From Actinomycetota bacterium (GTDB taxonomy: Bacteria > Actinomycetota > Actinomycetes > Nanopelagicales > Nanopelagicaceae), in assembly GCA_009701085.1 (NCBI GenBank), contig WLKV01000021.1, positions 1 through 8,608 of the forward strand: DNA of 8,608 nucleotides, given 5' to 3'. The notes beneath the pieces are model-generated. The model did not search any database, was not told the origin of the DNA, and saw only the letters and a program-made list of their open reading frames with translations. Positions 1 to 6,045 of the stretch are shown here, one piece after another. Both the position numbers and the translations under genes were made by a program. Every line of letters begins with the position of its first letter. Position 1 is the stretch's first letter.

Positions 1-33
1 GCATATTGCAGGTGAATTAGCCTCCTAACTTCT

Positions 34-39
34 TATAGT
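34..39 (+). promoter_or_regulatory. Candidate -10 element for a leaderless start at 48
   Basis: TATAGT matches the bacterial -10 consensus at five of six positions and ends 8 nt before the ATG at 48, so transcription would start at or very near the start codon. No Shine-Dalgarno sequence lies in the 15 nt before the ATG. No convincing -35 box was seen 17 nt upstream. The same layout recurs at other first genes in the window. Confidence 0.5.
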
Positions 40-47
40 CTTAGCTC

Positions 48-437
48 ATGCGCGGATATCTAGCTATGACAGCTCTCGAGGTTGCCGAATTTAAGGCATC
101 CGGAACTTTCGATGTCTCTGATATCTATGCGCCGACTTCACAATTCATTGTTGATCATCAAGATCTCGATGATGAAGAGATTGAGTACACGCTCTCAATG
201 GTCGCTGCCGAAGATGCAGTAGAGATGAAGACTCCCACATCTGGCACGGCATGCGTCTTGGCCTTTGAAGTGCCAGCTGAATCCATTGCAGAGAGCCACG
301 ACATGTCTATCTCGCTCTCAGCGCCACTCGCGTGGGAGAACCTCGAATGTCTCTTTGAAGTCTCTGCCGATGGAGAAGATCTCACCTGGTTTGCAACCCA
401 AGAGATTGAAGCGAACCTACCGAATTGGTTGAAGTAG
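48..437 (+). CDS. DUF6912-like small protein
   Basis: This 129-residue acidic soluble protein has no signal peptide or membrane segment. Its opening (MRGYLAMT), a DDEEIEYTLSMVAAE block near residues 41-55 and an ending around DLTWFATQEIEANL (about 110-124) resemble, from memory, the actinobacterial DUF6912 family, whose members open MRVYLP and end with a WYATQE-type motif. That family has no established function known to me. The ATG at 48 is preferred over the internal ATG at 66 because the MR.Y opening is the family-like one and a TATAGT element sits at leaderless distance. The stop is followed after 6 nt by pdtaS, so the two are probably cotranscribed; whether that means a shared role is unknown. 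The family match needs an HMM search. Confidence 0.75.
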   Translation: MRGYLAMTALEVAEFKASGTFDVSDIYAPTSQFIVDHQDLDDEEIEYTLSMVAAEDAVEMKTPTSGTACVLAFEVPAESIAESHDMSISLSAPLAWENLECLFEVSADGEDLTWFATQEIEANLPNWLK

Positions 438-443
438 TTCGCG

Positions 444-1916
444 ATGGCATCTATCGAAGATTATGTGCAGGGGAGAAGCTCGCTCTCACCAGAACAGGTA
501 CACCGTCTGCGCGAACTCGTAGCTGATTGGCAACTTCTCTCAGACCTTTCATTCGCAGACCTCATTCTTTGGGTGCCGCTCCGTAAAGATTTTAAGAGCT
601 GGCCAACGGGTTATGTCGCTGTTGCACATATTCGCCCCACCACTGCCGCCACACTATTTCCACACGATGTCATTGGCGAGGAAATTTCTCACGGTTCACG
701 CCCGCATATCGATCAAGCGCTCTCTGGTGCAGAAATCGTTCGCGATACCCAACCTGAACCTATGGGCGAATATATGGTGAAGGAAGAGACAATTCCAGTG
801 ATGGTCGATGACCAAGTAATCGGAGTAATTTCGCGCCACCGTAATTCTGAGCTAATGCGTCAGCCATCACGTCTTGAACTCAACTACCGCGAGATTGCAC
901 ATAATCTCTATCGAATGATCACCGAAGGAACCTTCCCATATCCTGATGCTGGTTCACTCTTTGATCCCGCTCCACGCGTTGGCGACGGACTCATCCGCCT
1001 TGATGTCAACGGAGTTGTTTCTTATGCAAGCCCCAATGCTCGCTCAGCATTTAGCCGTCTTGGTTGGATGAGTGAAGTTGAAGGCCATGTTTTAGGCGAT
1101 GTAGCGCAATCTCTTGCACGCGTTCGCCCCGATGCACATGAAGAGACAATTGCTTTAGGACTTACCGGTAAAGCGTTGAAACGTGTTGAGATCGAAAATG
1201 TCGGTGGAACAATTGATTTCACAGTACTTCCATTGCTCAAATCTGGCGATCGCATCGGTGCAATCGTGATGCTCAATAACGTGACAGAGCTTCGCCGCCG
1301 CGAACGCGAATTGGTTACGAAAGATGCCACCATTCGCGAGATTCACCACCGCGTGAAGAACAACCTGCAAACTGTTTCAGCGCTGCTGCGCCTGCAAGCG
1401 CGACGAATCGAAGATCCGGGTGCAAGTGCAGCGCTCAATGAAGCAGTGCGTCGCATTGCATCCATCGCGCTCGTTCATGAAACTCTTTCAAGCAGTCGAG
1501 ATTCATCTGTCGCATTCGATGAAGTTCTCGACAGCCTTGTCTCGCACGCCCTCGAACTCAGCCCTCGCATGAATGAGCTACGCATTGAACGAACTGGAAA
1601 GTTAGGTTCACTCGAACCACGTATCGCGACCCCGCTCGCCTTGGTCATTACCGAACTCATTCACAATGCGCTCGAGCATGGCTTGGCTGAGGAAGGTCTC
1701 GCCCTCGGCATCCATGTCTCAAGTACTGGTTCAGAGTTATCGGTCACGATCTCCGATGATGGCGTTGGCTTCCCCGAGGGATTCGATATCGCAACATCGC
1801 CGAACTTAGGACTTCAAATTGTTCGGACACTGACTGAAAATGAGTTACGTGGAAATCTATCTTTGATTACAGATGAGAATGAGACGCGAGCAGTCTTAAC
1901 TTTTCCTAATAATTAA
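444..1916 (+). CDS. pdtaS: PdtaS-type sensor histidine kinase (GAF-PAS-HisKA_2-HATPase)
   Basis: This is a cytosolic histidine kinase of 490 residues with no membrane segment. Residues about 10-165 form a GAF-like sensor containing DWQLLSDLSFAD (28-39), very close to the mycobacterial PdtaS N terminus as I recall it. Residues about 178-285 are PAS-like. The HisKA_2 helix carries IHHRVKNNLQT (300-310), with H302 the likely phosphoacceptor. The ATPase domain has its N box at ELIHNALEHG (404-413), its G1 box at DDGVGF (438-443) and NLGLQIV (454-460). In mycobacteria PdtaS phosphorylates PdtaR, an ANTAR RNA-binding antiterminator; no PdtaR gene is in this window. The length matches the roughly 500-residue family. 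There is no clear Shine-Dalgarno sequence, so translation may be coupled to the gene ending 6 nt upstream. It converges on whiB1 with a 9 nt gap. Confidence 0.93.
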   Translation: MASIEDYVQGRSSLSPEQVHRLRELVADWQLLSDLSFADLILWVPLRKDFKSWPTGYVAVAHIRPTTAATLFPHDVIGEEISHGSRPHIDQALSGAEIVRDTQPEPMGEYMVKEETIPVMVDDQVIGVISRHRNSELMRQPSRLELNYREIAHNLYRMITEGTFPYPDAGSLFDPAPRVGDGLIRLDVNGVVSYASPNARSAFSRLGWMSEVEGHVLGDVAQSLARVRPDAHEETIALGLTGKALKRVEIENVGGTIDFTVLPLLKSGDRIGAIVMLNNVTELRRRERELVTKDATIREIHHRVKNNLQTVSALLRLQARRIEDPGASAALNEAVRRIASIALVHETLSSSRDSSVAFDEVLDSLVSHALELSPRMNELRIERTGKLGSLEPRIATPLALVITELIHNALEHGLAEEGLALGIHVSSTGSELSVTISDDGVGFPEGFDIATSPNLGLQIVRTLTENELRGNLSLITDENETRAVLTFPNN

Positions 1917-1925
1917 AAGTAAGAA

Positions 1926-2192
1926 TTAACTATTTGCGTTATCTGCAAGACGAGCACGGTTACGTGCAGCGCGGCGCTTAAGTGCGCGACGTTCATCTTC
2001 TGACAAACCGCCCCAGACTCCTGCATCCTGTCCAGATTCAAGAGCCCATGCAAGACATGCATCCTTTACGATGCAGCGATTACAGACTTTCTTAGCCTCT
2101 TCGATCTGAGTGATGGCAGGGCCGGTATTTCCGACAGGGAAGAAGAGCTCTGGATCTTCTTCACGGCAAGCAGATTGATGTCTCCAATCCAT
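1926..2192 (-). CDS. whiB1: WhiB1/WblE-family iron-sulfur transcriptional regulator
   Basis: This 88-residue protein carries the WhiB signature: four cysteines at C9, C37, C40 and C46 (CX2CX5C after the first Cys) to hold a 4Fe-4S cluster, the GVWGG turn at 58-62, and a basic tail (RRALKRRAARNRAR region, about 68-81) for DNA contact. The start MDWRH and the segment DPELFFPVGNTGP (13-25) identify the WhiB1/WblE subgroup. WhiB1 in mycobacteria is an essential, nitric-oxide-sensitive regulator that partners the primary sigma factor; the same role here is inference. The start at 2192 is fixed by a perfect AGGAGG seven nt upstream. It is convergent with pdtaS, the same neighbour as in M. tuberculosis. 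Confidence 0.96.
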   Translation of the reverse strand: MDWRHQSACREEDPELFFPVGNTGPAITQIEEAKKVCNRCIVKDACLAWALESGQDAGVWGGLSEDERRALKRRAARNRARLADNANS

Positions 2193-2326
2193 GGCTCTAC
2201 CTCCTCTTTAAAACTCGTGATTGTGCGGCGCGTGCTGTGCGCAAGAGCGTAATTCTCCCTGTTCGCACTTATATAAACAAGAAGGTAGCGAAAGAGATTT
2301 CCAAAATACGGGTGATTTACATCGCG
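2193..2326 (-). promoter_or_regulatory. whiB1 upstream leader between tRNA-Arg and whiB1
   Basis: This 134 nt stretch separates the tRNA 3' end from the whiB1 start on the minus strand. It ends with a perfect AGGAGG at 2200-2205, spaced 7 nt from the ATG at 2192. An AT-rich element lies at 2268-2277 (minus strand TTTATATAAG) and a TATTTT at 2303-2308, either of which could serve as a -10 box, but neither has a good -35 partner. A GC-rich patch at 2222-2242 repeats TGTGCG with a 14 bp period. No rho-independent terminator was seen after the tRNA. Confidence 0.45.
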
Positions 2327-2398
2327 TGCCCCCGACAGGAATCGAACCTGTGCACCTGCCTCCGGAGGGCAGTGCTCTATCCCCTGAGCTACGGGGGC
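2327..2398 (-). tRNA. tRNA-Arg (anticodon CCG)
   Basis: The minus strand folds into a complete cloverleaf of 72 nt. A 7 bp acceptor stem pairs GCCCCCG with CGGGGGC, the D stem pairs GCTC with GAGC, the anticodon stem pairs CTGCC with GGCAG around the loop CTCCGGA, and the T arm is ACAGG-TTCGATT-CCTGT. U33 precedes anticodon CCG, which reads the Arg codon CGG. The discriminator is A at 2327, and the D loop AGGGGATA contains the A expected for arginine identity. The 3' CCA is not encoded (CGCG follows), so it must be added by a nucleotidyltransferase. The gene lies between msrA (divergent) and whiB1 (same strand). Confidence 0.96.
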
Positions 2399-2411
2399 GC
2401 AGGTACAAGGG

Positions 2412-2417
2412 TAGGTT
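2412..2417 (+). promoter_or_regulatory. Candidate -10 element for leaderless msrA
   Basis: TAGGTT fits TANNNT and ends 8 nt before the msrA ATG at 2426; no Shine-Dalgarno sequence is present. The complement of 2413-2418 reads TAACCT and could act as the -10 for the divergent tRNA-Arg, so the 27 bp gap may hold overlapping back-to-back promoters. No strong -35 box was found for either direction. Confidence 0.35.
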
Positions 2418-2425
2418 ATCCGACT

Positions 2426-2953
2426 ATGAACAGTTCAGAGAAAGCATATTTTGCAACCGGATGCTTCTGGGGCGCTGAGCGTCGCTATTGGAATATTGAG
2501 GGCGTTCTTGAAACAAGCGTTGGATATATGGGTGGAGTTCGAGAAAACCCTTCTTATGAACAGGTATGCACTGGTGTTACTGGACATGCAGAAATGGTTG
2601 AAGTCACCTTCGACCCATCTCGCGTGACATATCGCAGACTTCTCGAAGAGTTCTGGGTGATGCACGATCCCACTTCGCTTAATCGCCAAGGTGGAGATAT
2701 CGGCACTCAATATCGCAGCGCCATCTTTACAACATCAGAATCTCAACAGCTACAGGCTGAAGTCACACGCGATGTATATCAAGCAGCTCTCACTCGCGAC
2801 GGAATTGGCGAGATAGTTACTGAGATCAAGAGCGCTGATGGAGTTCGGTATTACCTCGCTGAGGAGTACCACCAGAAGTATCTGCAGAAGAATCCAAACG
2901 GATACGACTGCCACTCATCAACCGGCGTGGCATTTCCTGCCATTGCACAATAG
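2426..2953 (+). CDS. msrA: Peptide-methionine (S)-S-oxide reductase MsrA
   Basis: MsrA reduces methionine-S-sulfoxide, free or in proteins, back to methionine in the cytosol. The 175-residue protein has the active-site motif GCFWGAE with nucleophile C13. Other family landmarks follow: VGYMGG (32-37), GHAEMVEV (about 53-60), HDPTSLNRQGGDIGTQYRS (about 77-95) and YHQKYLQKNPNGY near the C terminus. C162 in GYDCHSSTG is the only late cysteine and is the likely resolving residue. The reading frame is open back to 2237, but that extension runs through the tRNA gene, so the ATG at 2426 just before the conserved opening is the true start. It converges on the DNA glycosylase with a 6 nt gap and lies near two other sulfur-metabolism genes. 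Confidence 0.95.
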   Translation: MNSSEKAYFATGCFWGAERRYWNIEGVLETSVGYMGGVRENPSYEQVCTGVTGHAEMVEVTFDPSRVTYRRLLEEFWVMHDPTSLNRQGGDIGTQYRSAIFTTSESQQLQAEVTRDVYQAALTRDGIGEIVTEIKSADGVRYYLAEEYHQKYLQKNPNGYDCHSSTGVAFPAIAQ

Positions 2954-2959
2954 CTAGCG

Positions 2960-3577
2960 TTAACTAAGCGCGCGCCAGCAGTACCAGGCGACAACGCTTC
3001 TATACGGGCGATACTTTTCGCCCTTCTTGTCGAGCACCTTAGGTTCAATCTCCTCTTTGAGCGAGTGAATCTTCTCCCAACCACGACGCACCCCTAGGTC
3101 GCCTGTCGGCCATATATCTAAACGGCTCAGTTGATGCATCATAAACATATCGACCGTCCACGGACCGATGCCCCATAACGAAGTAAGTTGGTCAAAGATG
3201 AGTTGATCATCTTCAATTTCATGGAGCTTATTAATATTGATCTTCTTTGAAAGCGCAGCATCAGCAAGGCCTTGAATAGTCTTGAACTTAGCACCAGAAA
3301 CACCGGCTTCTCGCATATCTGCTTCAGATATTTCAGCGATACGACCCGGAACCATACGTCCTTTGGCTAAGCCCTTTACCCGCCCATAAATAGTGTCGGC
3401 AGCTTTGACTGCTAGCTGTTGCGAGATAACTGATTCGACGAGCGCCTCAAAGTGAGTGACCGGCTTGGGGTTTCTGCCCAAAGTGCATAAAGGGTGAGCC
3501 TCAATCACTTTAGCAAGTCGCGCATCTCGTGAAGCTAAATCACGCGCAATCTTTTTCATTTGAGACTCAGTGACCAT
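2960..3577 (-). CDS. HhH-GPD DNA glycosylase, 3-methyladenine DNA glycosylase II (AlkA)-like
   Basis: This 205-residue base-excision repair enzyme should remove alkylated bases from DNA. It carries the helix-hairpin-helix at LTSLWGIGPWTVDMF (131-145), followed by the GPD-type loop WPTGDLGVRRGW (156-167), where D160 is the expected catalytic aspartate. SVISQQLAVKAA (49-60) and the closing YRPYRSVVAWYCWRAL (189-204) are typical of the AlkA/Mag branch. It lacks the N-terminal TBP-like domain of E. coli AlkA, so it is the compact single-domain form. There is no FeS cysteine cluster, arguing against Nth or MutY. It is divergent from the C-S lyase gene across 34 bp and convergent with msrA. Exact base specificity cannot be read from sequence. 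Confidence 0.9.
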   Translation of the reverse strand: MVTESQMKKIARDLASRDARLAKVIEAHPLCTLGRNPKPVTHFEALVESVISQQLAVKAADTIYGRVKGLAKGRMVPGRIAEISEADMREAGVSGAKFKTIQGLADAALSKKININKLHEIEDDQLIFDQLTSLWGIGPWTVDMFMMHQLSRLDIWPTGDLGVRRGWEKIHSLKEEIEPKVLDKKGEKYRPYRSVVAWYCWRALS

Positions 3578-3583
3578 GGATTA

Positions 3584-3589
3584 ACTTTA
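3584..3589 (-). promoter_or_regulatory. Candidate -10 for the leaderless glycosylase gene
   Basis: The minus strand reads TAAAGT, ending 6 nt before the ATG at 3577. A possible -35, TGGACT (3607-3612 on the minus strand, four of six matches to TTGACA), lies 17 nt upstream. No Shine-Dalgarno sequence is present. Confidence 0.45.
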
Positions 3590-3599
3590 TTCTCAGTGA

Positions 3600-3605
3600 C
3601 ATACT
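3600..3605 (+). promoter_or_regulatory. Candidate -10 for the leaderless C-S lyase gene
   Basis: CATACT ends 6 nt before the ATG at 3612. A weak -35, TGGATT (3577-3582, three of six matches), lies 17 nt upstream. Together with the facing element at 3584-3589, two opposed promoters are packed into the 34 bp between the divergent genes and overlap each other. Confidence 0.45.
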
Positions 3606-3611
3606 AAGTCC

Positions 3612-4775
3612 ATGCATCACCTTAAAGCTCTAGATCTCAGCGAATTACAGTCCCACCGCAGTGAGAAGTGGAGAGCTTTTCCGAAAGAGATTCTTCCCTT
3701 ACCTGTTGCAGAAATGGATTTCCCTGTAGCGGAACCCATTCGACAGACACTTCGAGAGATGATTGATCATTCAGATCTTGGCTATCTTGGGTCCATACCT
3801 GAGATGGGTATTGCTTTTGCAGGATTTGCGCAGCGTCGATGGGGTTGGACCGTTGATCCACTTCAAGTGCGCATCGCTGCCGACGTAGGCGTTGCCGTGG
3901 TGGAAGTTCTTCGTGTCATCACAAAACCTGGCGACAAGATTCTTATCAATTCACCGGTATATCCAAATTTCTTCACCTGGTGCAATGAGACCCATCTCGA
4001 GCATGTTGATGTTCCCCTTTCGCAATCAAGCGAATCTGTAAATGGGAGTAATTGGATTCTCGATTGGGATGGAATTGAAAAGGCTTATGCATCAGGGGTC
4101 AAAGCCCATCTCATATGCAATCCACATAACCCTCTGGGTCGCGTCTATACCCGCGAAGAGCTTTCTCGACTTGCAGAGTTAGCCAAGAAGCATGGCGTTT
4201 ATATTTTAAGCGATGAGATCCATGCGCCGTTGATGTATACGGAGCAAAAATTCACACCATTCCTTTCGATCTCTGAAACTGCTCGAGAAGTCGGAATCAC
4301 TCTTACTGCTGCAAGTAAGGGTTGGAATATTGCAGGCCTCAAGTGCGCAATTATCGTGACTGAGAATGAAAAAATGCACGAGACTCTTAATGGGATTGCA
4401 CCTGCCACCCACTATCGAGCTTCATTACTAGGAGCTTTTGCTACCGTCGCAGCTTTTGAAAAGGGCGAGCCATGGCTTGATTCACTGATGGTCGAGCTCG
4501 ACCATAATCGAAATCTTGTCGCTGATTTGATTGCAGCCAAGACGCCTGGGGTCGGCTATCTCATTCCGCATTGCTCCTACTTAGCCTGGTTGGATCTGAC
4601 TTCATTTAATCTTGGCGAAGACCCATCAGCAGTGCTCGTCGAGAAAGCCAAAGTCGCATTTGTCCCAGGCATTCGATTCGGTGCGCAATCGAGCCAATTC
4701 GTACGCCTTAACTTTGCGACGAGCCCTGAAATTCTTGAAGAGGCCTTCAATCGCCTCGCCACAGTTCTTCGCTAA
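3612..4775 (+). CDS. MalY/PatB-family PLP-dependent C-S lyase (cystathionine beta-lyase-like)
   Basis: This 387-residue fold-type I PLP enzyme probably splits the C-S bond of cystathionine to give homocysteine, pyruvate and ammonia. Visible landmarks are PVAEMDFPVAEPIR (31-44), typical of MalY/PatB, INSPVYPNF (112-120), the cofactor-binding CNPHNPLGRVYTREEL (169-184), SDEIHAPL (200-207) with D201 facing the pyridine nitrogen, SKGWNIAGLK (235-244) with K236 as the Schiff-base lysine, and FVRLNFAT (363-370) with R365 likely binding the substrate carboxylate. The length is normal for the family. The ATG at 3612 has a -10-like element 6 nt upstream and no Shine-Dalgarno sequence. A second PLP enzyme of the transsulfuration type follows after 16 nt, supporting a role in methionine synthesis. 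Release of thiols from other S-conjugates is an alternative seen in this family. Confidence 0.92.
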   Translation: MHHLKALDLSELQSHRSEKWRAFPKEILPLPVAEMDFPVAEPIRQTLREMIDHSDLGYLGSIPEMGIAFAGFAQRRWGWTVDPLQVRIAADVGVAVVEVLRVITKPGDKILINSPVYPNFFTWCNETHLEHVDVPLSQSSESVNGSNWILDWDGIEKAYASGVKAHLICNPHNPLGRVYTREELSRLAELAKKHGVYILSDEIHAPLMYTEQKFTPFLSISETAREVGITLTAASKGWNIAGLKCAIIVTENEKMHETLNGIAPATHYRASLLGAFATVAAFEKGEPWLDSLMVELDHNRNLVADLIAAKTPGVGYLIPHCSYLAWLDLTSFNLGEDPSAVLVEKAKVAFVPGIRFGAQSSQFVRLNFATSPEILEEAFNRLATVLR

Positions 4776-4779
4776 CGAT

Positions 4780-4785
4780 TACTCT
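4780..4785 (+). promoter_or_regulatory. Candidate internal -10 before the transsulfuration enzyme
   Basis: TACTCT lies in the 16 nt gap after the C-S lyase stop and ends 6 nt before the ATG at 4792. It could give a leaderless transcript of the second gene independent of read-through. No -35 was identified; the upstream sequence is coding. Confidence 0.35.
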
Positions 4786-4791
4786 TACCCA

Positions 4792-5859
4792 ATGAGCAAC
4801 GAGAACCTTCATCCCGAGACCCTTGCAATCTCTTCGGGCCGCCCCTCACATCAGGCTGGCGAAGGTATCAACGTTCCCATCTCACTCAATTCAACATTTG
4901 TTGCTGGCGGTCCCATCAATTACGGACGCACAGGCAACGAAACTTGGCAGCCGCTTGAAGAAGCGATCAGCGCACTTGAAGAGGCAACATCAACGCTTCT
5001 CTTCTCATCCGGAATGGCTGCAATCACCGCAGCATTCTCGCTCTTACCTCACGGTGCACCTGTTGTTGCTTCCCACGAGGGTTACAGCGGAACGATGTCA
5101 CTTCTCAAGCGTTATCACGCAGAGGGAAGACTTGAAGTCCGCTTCGTAGATATAACAGATACTAAAGAAGTAATTTCTCAACTCCAAGGTGCAGCTTTCT
5201 TATGGGTTGAATCTCCTACAAATCCAGGTCTTGGCGTCGCTGAAGTATCTGTCATTATTGGCGAAGCGAAGAAGCGCAATATGGGAGTTGGATTCGATAA
5301 TACCTTTGCAACACCGCTCAATCAGAAGCCGCTTACCCTCGGTGCAGATATCGTGATGCATTCAGTAACCAAGTATTTAGCGGGCCATAGCGATGTCATT
5401 CTTGGATCTCTCTCAACCAAAGATCCTGCCCTCCATGCCCGCTTGCAGGATGCACGAGTCTCATTCGGTGCTATTCCTGGGCCGTTTGAAGCATGGCTCG
5501 GTCTTCGAGGAATTCGCACATTCCCGCTTCGCTTCGCACGGGCGCAAGAGAACGCAGCGGCGCTTGCTAAGAAATTGGCGGGACATACGTCAGTCACTAA
5601 TGTTCGCTATCCCGGATTTGGTGCAATCGTCTCCTTTGAAATTACAGGCGATGCACAAGCTGCTGAGCGAGTCTGCGATGGCGCATCACTCATTATTAAT
5701 GCGACAAGCCTCGGGGGAGTAGAAACCACCTGGGAACGCCGTCGCCGTTGGGCACTTGAAAGCGAAAGCGTCCCAGAAAATCTCATTCGCCTTTCAGTTG
5801 GTTGCGAAAACGTTGATGATCTCTGGGCAGATATCGACACCGCACTCACCAAGGCTTAA
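4792..5859 (+). CDS. Cystathionine gamma-synthase/gamma-lyase-like PLP enzyme (Cys/Met metabolism family)
   Basis: This 355-residue cytosolic enzyme belongs to the Cys/Met-metabolism PLP family. It has YGRTGN (44-49) for the cofactor phosphate, SSGMAA (72-77), SHEGYSGT (94-101), VESPTNPGL (139-147), FDNTFATP (168-175) with D169, SVTKYLAGHSD (191-201) with K194 as the Schiff-base lysine, and LIRLSVGCEN (331-340) with R334. ATSLGGVETTWERRRRW (304-320) places it in an actinobacterial subgroup whose substrate is poorly defined. It is shorter than the usual 380-400: after NVRYPG (270-275) it passes straight to FGAIVSFE, omitting about a dozen residues normally present there. The frame is open upstream to 4612, but that part overlaps the C-S lyase gene, so ATG 4792 is chosen. 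With its neighbour it could make cystathionine for homocysteine synthesis; gamma-lyase activity is the alternative. Confidence 0.9.
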   Translation: MSNENLHPETLAISSGRPSHQAGEGINVPISLNSTFVAGGPINYGRTGNETWQPLEEAISALEEATSTLLFSSGMAAITAAFSLLPHGAPVVASHEGYSGTMSLLKRYHAEGRLEVRFVDITDTKEVISQLQGAAFLWVESPTNPGLGVAEVSVIIGEAKKRNMGVGFDNTFATPLNQKPLTLGADIVMHSVTKYLAGHSDVILGSLSTKDPALHARLQDARVSFGAIPGPFEAWLGLRGIRTFPLRFARAQENAAALAKKLAGHTSVTNVRYPGFGAIVSFEITGDAQAAERVCDGASLIINATSLGGVETTWERRRRWALESESVPENLIRLSVGCENVDDLWADIDTALTKA

Positions 5860-5873
5860 AACGAGCGCATAGC

Positions 5874-5898
5874 GATAAAGAGGAGTATTTTTATCCTC
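5874..5898 (+). promoter_or_regulatory. Start-proximal promoter-like element and alternative hairpins
   Basis: TATTTT at 5886-5891 ends 7 nt before the ATG at 5899 and could drive a leaderless message. In a read-through RNA two mutually exclusive hairpins are possible: GAGGA (5880-5884) with TCCTC (5894-5898), which would hide the only Shine-Dalgarno-like sequence, or GATAAA (5874-5879) with TTTATC (5890-5895), which would leave it in the loop. Both stems are short, and the GAGGAG lies 13 nt from the ATG, farther than usual. Confidence 0.3.
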
Positions 5899-6045
5899 AT
5901 GAAGGCACTACGACGACTCATAGCTGCAGTAACAGTTGGAATCCTCGCCTTCCGCGCAGTCGGATCTTTCCTTTCATGGGTTGAGAAGCAAGATGACACC
6001 TCAACAGATGCATGGATTGATGAAGACGAATTCGAAGATGCATAA
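5899..6045 (+). CDS. Small single-pass membrane protein of unknown function (48 aa)
   Basis: A 48-residue frame reads MKALRRLIAAVTVGILAF, then RAVGSFLSWVEKQDD, then a strongly acidic tail ending DEDEFEDA. Positive residues (K2, R5, R6) followed by a hydrophobic stretch at about 7-27 suggest one membrane helix with the basic end inside; whether the acidic tail then faces outward is inference. I do not recognise a family. Support for it being real comes from the stop codon at 6043-6045 abutting the ATG of the next gene with no gap, normal codon choice, and a promoter-like element upstream. The opposite strand carries an open frame here (5856-6245), which is judged a shadow. Confidence 0.65.
   Translation: MKALRRLIAAVTVGILAFRAVGSFLSWVEKQDDTSTDAWIDEDEFEDA

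Noticed and set aside
1022..1370. Minus-strand open frames inside pdtaS
   Set aside because: The plus strand encodes the well-supported PAS and HisKA_2 regions here; the antisense products have no recognisable features.
2222..2242. GC-rich TGTGCG repeat in the whiB1 leader as a CRP-type or hairpin regulatory site
   Set aside because: Two six-base copies with a 14 bp period and only a 4 bp stem are too weak; no TGTGA-N6-TCACA palindrome is present.
2237..2425. N-terminal extension of MsrA
   Set aside because: It reads through the tRNA-Arg gene on the opposite strand; the MsrA domain starts just after the ATG at 2426.
4612..4791. Upstream in-frame extension of the transsulfuration enzyme (60 extra residues)
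   Set aside because: It overlaps the conserved C terminus of the C-S lyase in another frame and has no family-like sequence; the ATG at 4792 begins the conserved region.
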